Below, piece after piece: positions 63,884 to 64,000 of a stretch of 64,000 nucleotides of DNA. Source of the DNA: Roseimarinus sp035271585 (GTDB lineage Bacteria > Bacteroidota > Bacteroidia > Bacteroidales > Prolixibacteraceae). The stretch is from the NCBI GenBank assembly GCA_035271585.1, contig DATERL010000098.1, forward strand, positions 73,733 to 137,732. Direction: 5' to 3'. The stretch's first letter is position 1. Each line of letters opens with the position of its first letter. The position numbers and the translations under genes are program-made. A model generated the notes under the pieces. The model saw nothing but the letters and a program-made list of their open reading frames with translations. It was not told the origin of the DNA and made no database searches.

Positions 63884-64000
63884 AATGGGAAATTAATTAG
63901 TTTAAAATAAATTGGTTATTTCTACGAAAAGAAGAGATTTAAGTTTATTATGCTATCTAATAATTGAAAATATTGAGTTAATTTTAATTAAGACAAATAT

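Overview
The window reads as a piece of a Bacteroidota chromosome (class Bacteroidia or a close relative). The evidence is a SusC/SusD pair, several secreted proteins ending in type IX secretion (T9SS) sorting domains, many lipoproteins, AT-rich spacers, and promoters of the TTTG-N19-TAnnTTTG type. It is mostly ordinary chromosome. The metabolic centrepiece is a large polysaccharide utilisation locus (PUL). No CRISPR array, tRNA, rRNA or insertion sequence was seen.

Layout. 1-4.6 kb: a large lipoprotein that looks like ZU5-like plus papain-like plus PKD, a small unknown gene and a PHP-type phosphatase. 4.7-6.05 kb: about 1.3 kb with no credible protein gene. It holds a DnaA-box-like palindrome cluster, then a complete Bacteroidota promoter (4870-4900), about 1.1 kb dense in short hairpins capped by GNRA, UUCG and related loops, and a 15-bp intrinsic terminator (6001-6035). 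I interpret this as a large structured non-coding RNA of a kind I do not recognise; it is the most interesting object here. 6.3-9.5 kb: a CE6-type acetylesterase and a T9SS-exported GH9 cellulase. 9.5-15.8 kb: housekeeping genes (trhA-like, an outer-membrane barrel, aroA, aroB, dprA, DUF302).

15.9-39.8 kb (minus strand): an orphan multi-PAS histidine kinase, then the PUL. In transcription order the PUL is SusC, SusD, a surface lipoprotein, two GH26 mannanases, a T9SS-exported SGNH esterase, an alpha/beta-hydrolase esterase, a cytoplasmic GH130 phosphorylase, a clan GH-A lipoprotein, a sodium:solute symporter, a GH2 beta-mannosidase and a GH97 alpha-galactosidase. A divergent AraC-type regulator, a GH31 with a PA14 domain and an MFS carrier follow at 40.1-45.5 kb. 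Together these suggest use of acetylated (galacto/gluco)mannan. Surface mannanases cut the backbone, esterases remove acetyl groups, GH97 and GH2 trim galactose and mannose, the symporter imports products and GH130 phosphorolyses them. An intrinsic terminator after the SusC/SusD/lipoprotein trio probably keeps enzyme expression below that of the uptake system.

45.5-54 kb: a PiT phosphate transporter fused to a PhoU-like domain, a PhoR/PhoB-like two-component pair, a SPOR lipoprotein, a PAP2-like membrane protein, rpoN and asnS. 54-59 kb: a nitronate-monooxygenase-like flavoprotein, then a corrinoid methyl-transfer module made of separate parts: a URO-D-family protein (divergent), a homocysteine methyltransferase domain, a corrinoid protein and a MetH-activation-like protein. 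This resembles a B12 methionine synthase split into pieces, perhaps fed by an alternative methyl donor. 59-64 kb: an SGNH/TPR membrane protein and a T9SS-exported protein made of three tandem CBM9-like modules.
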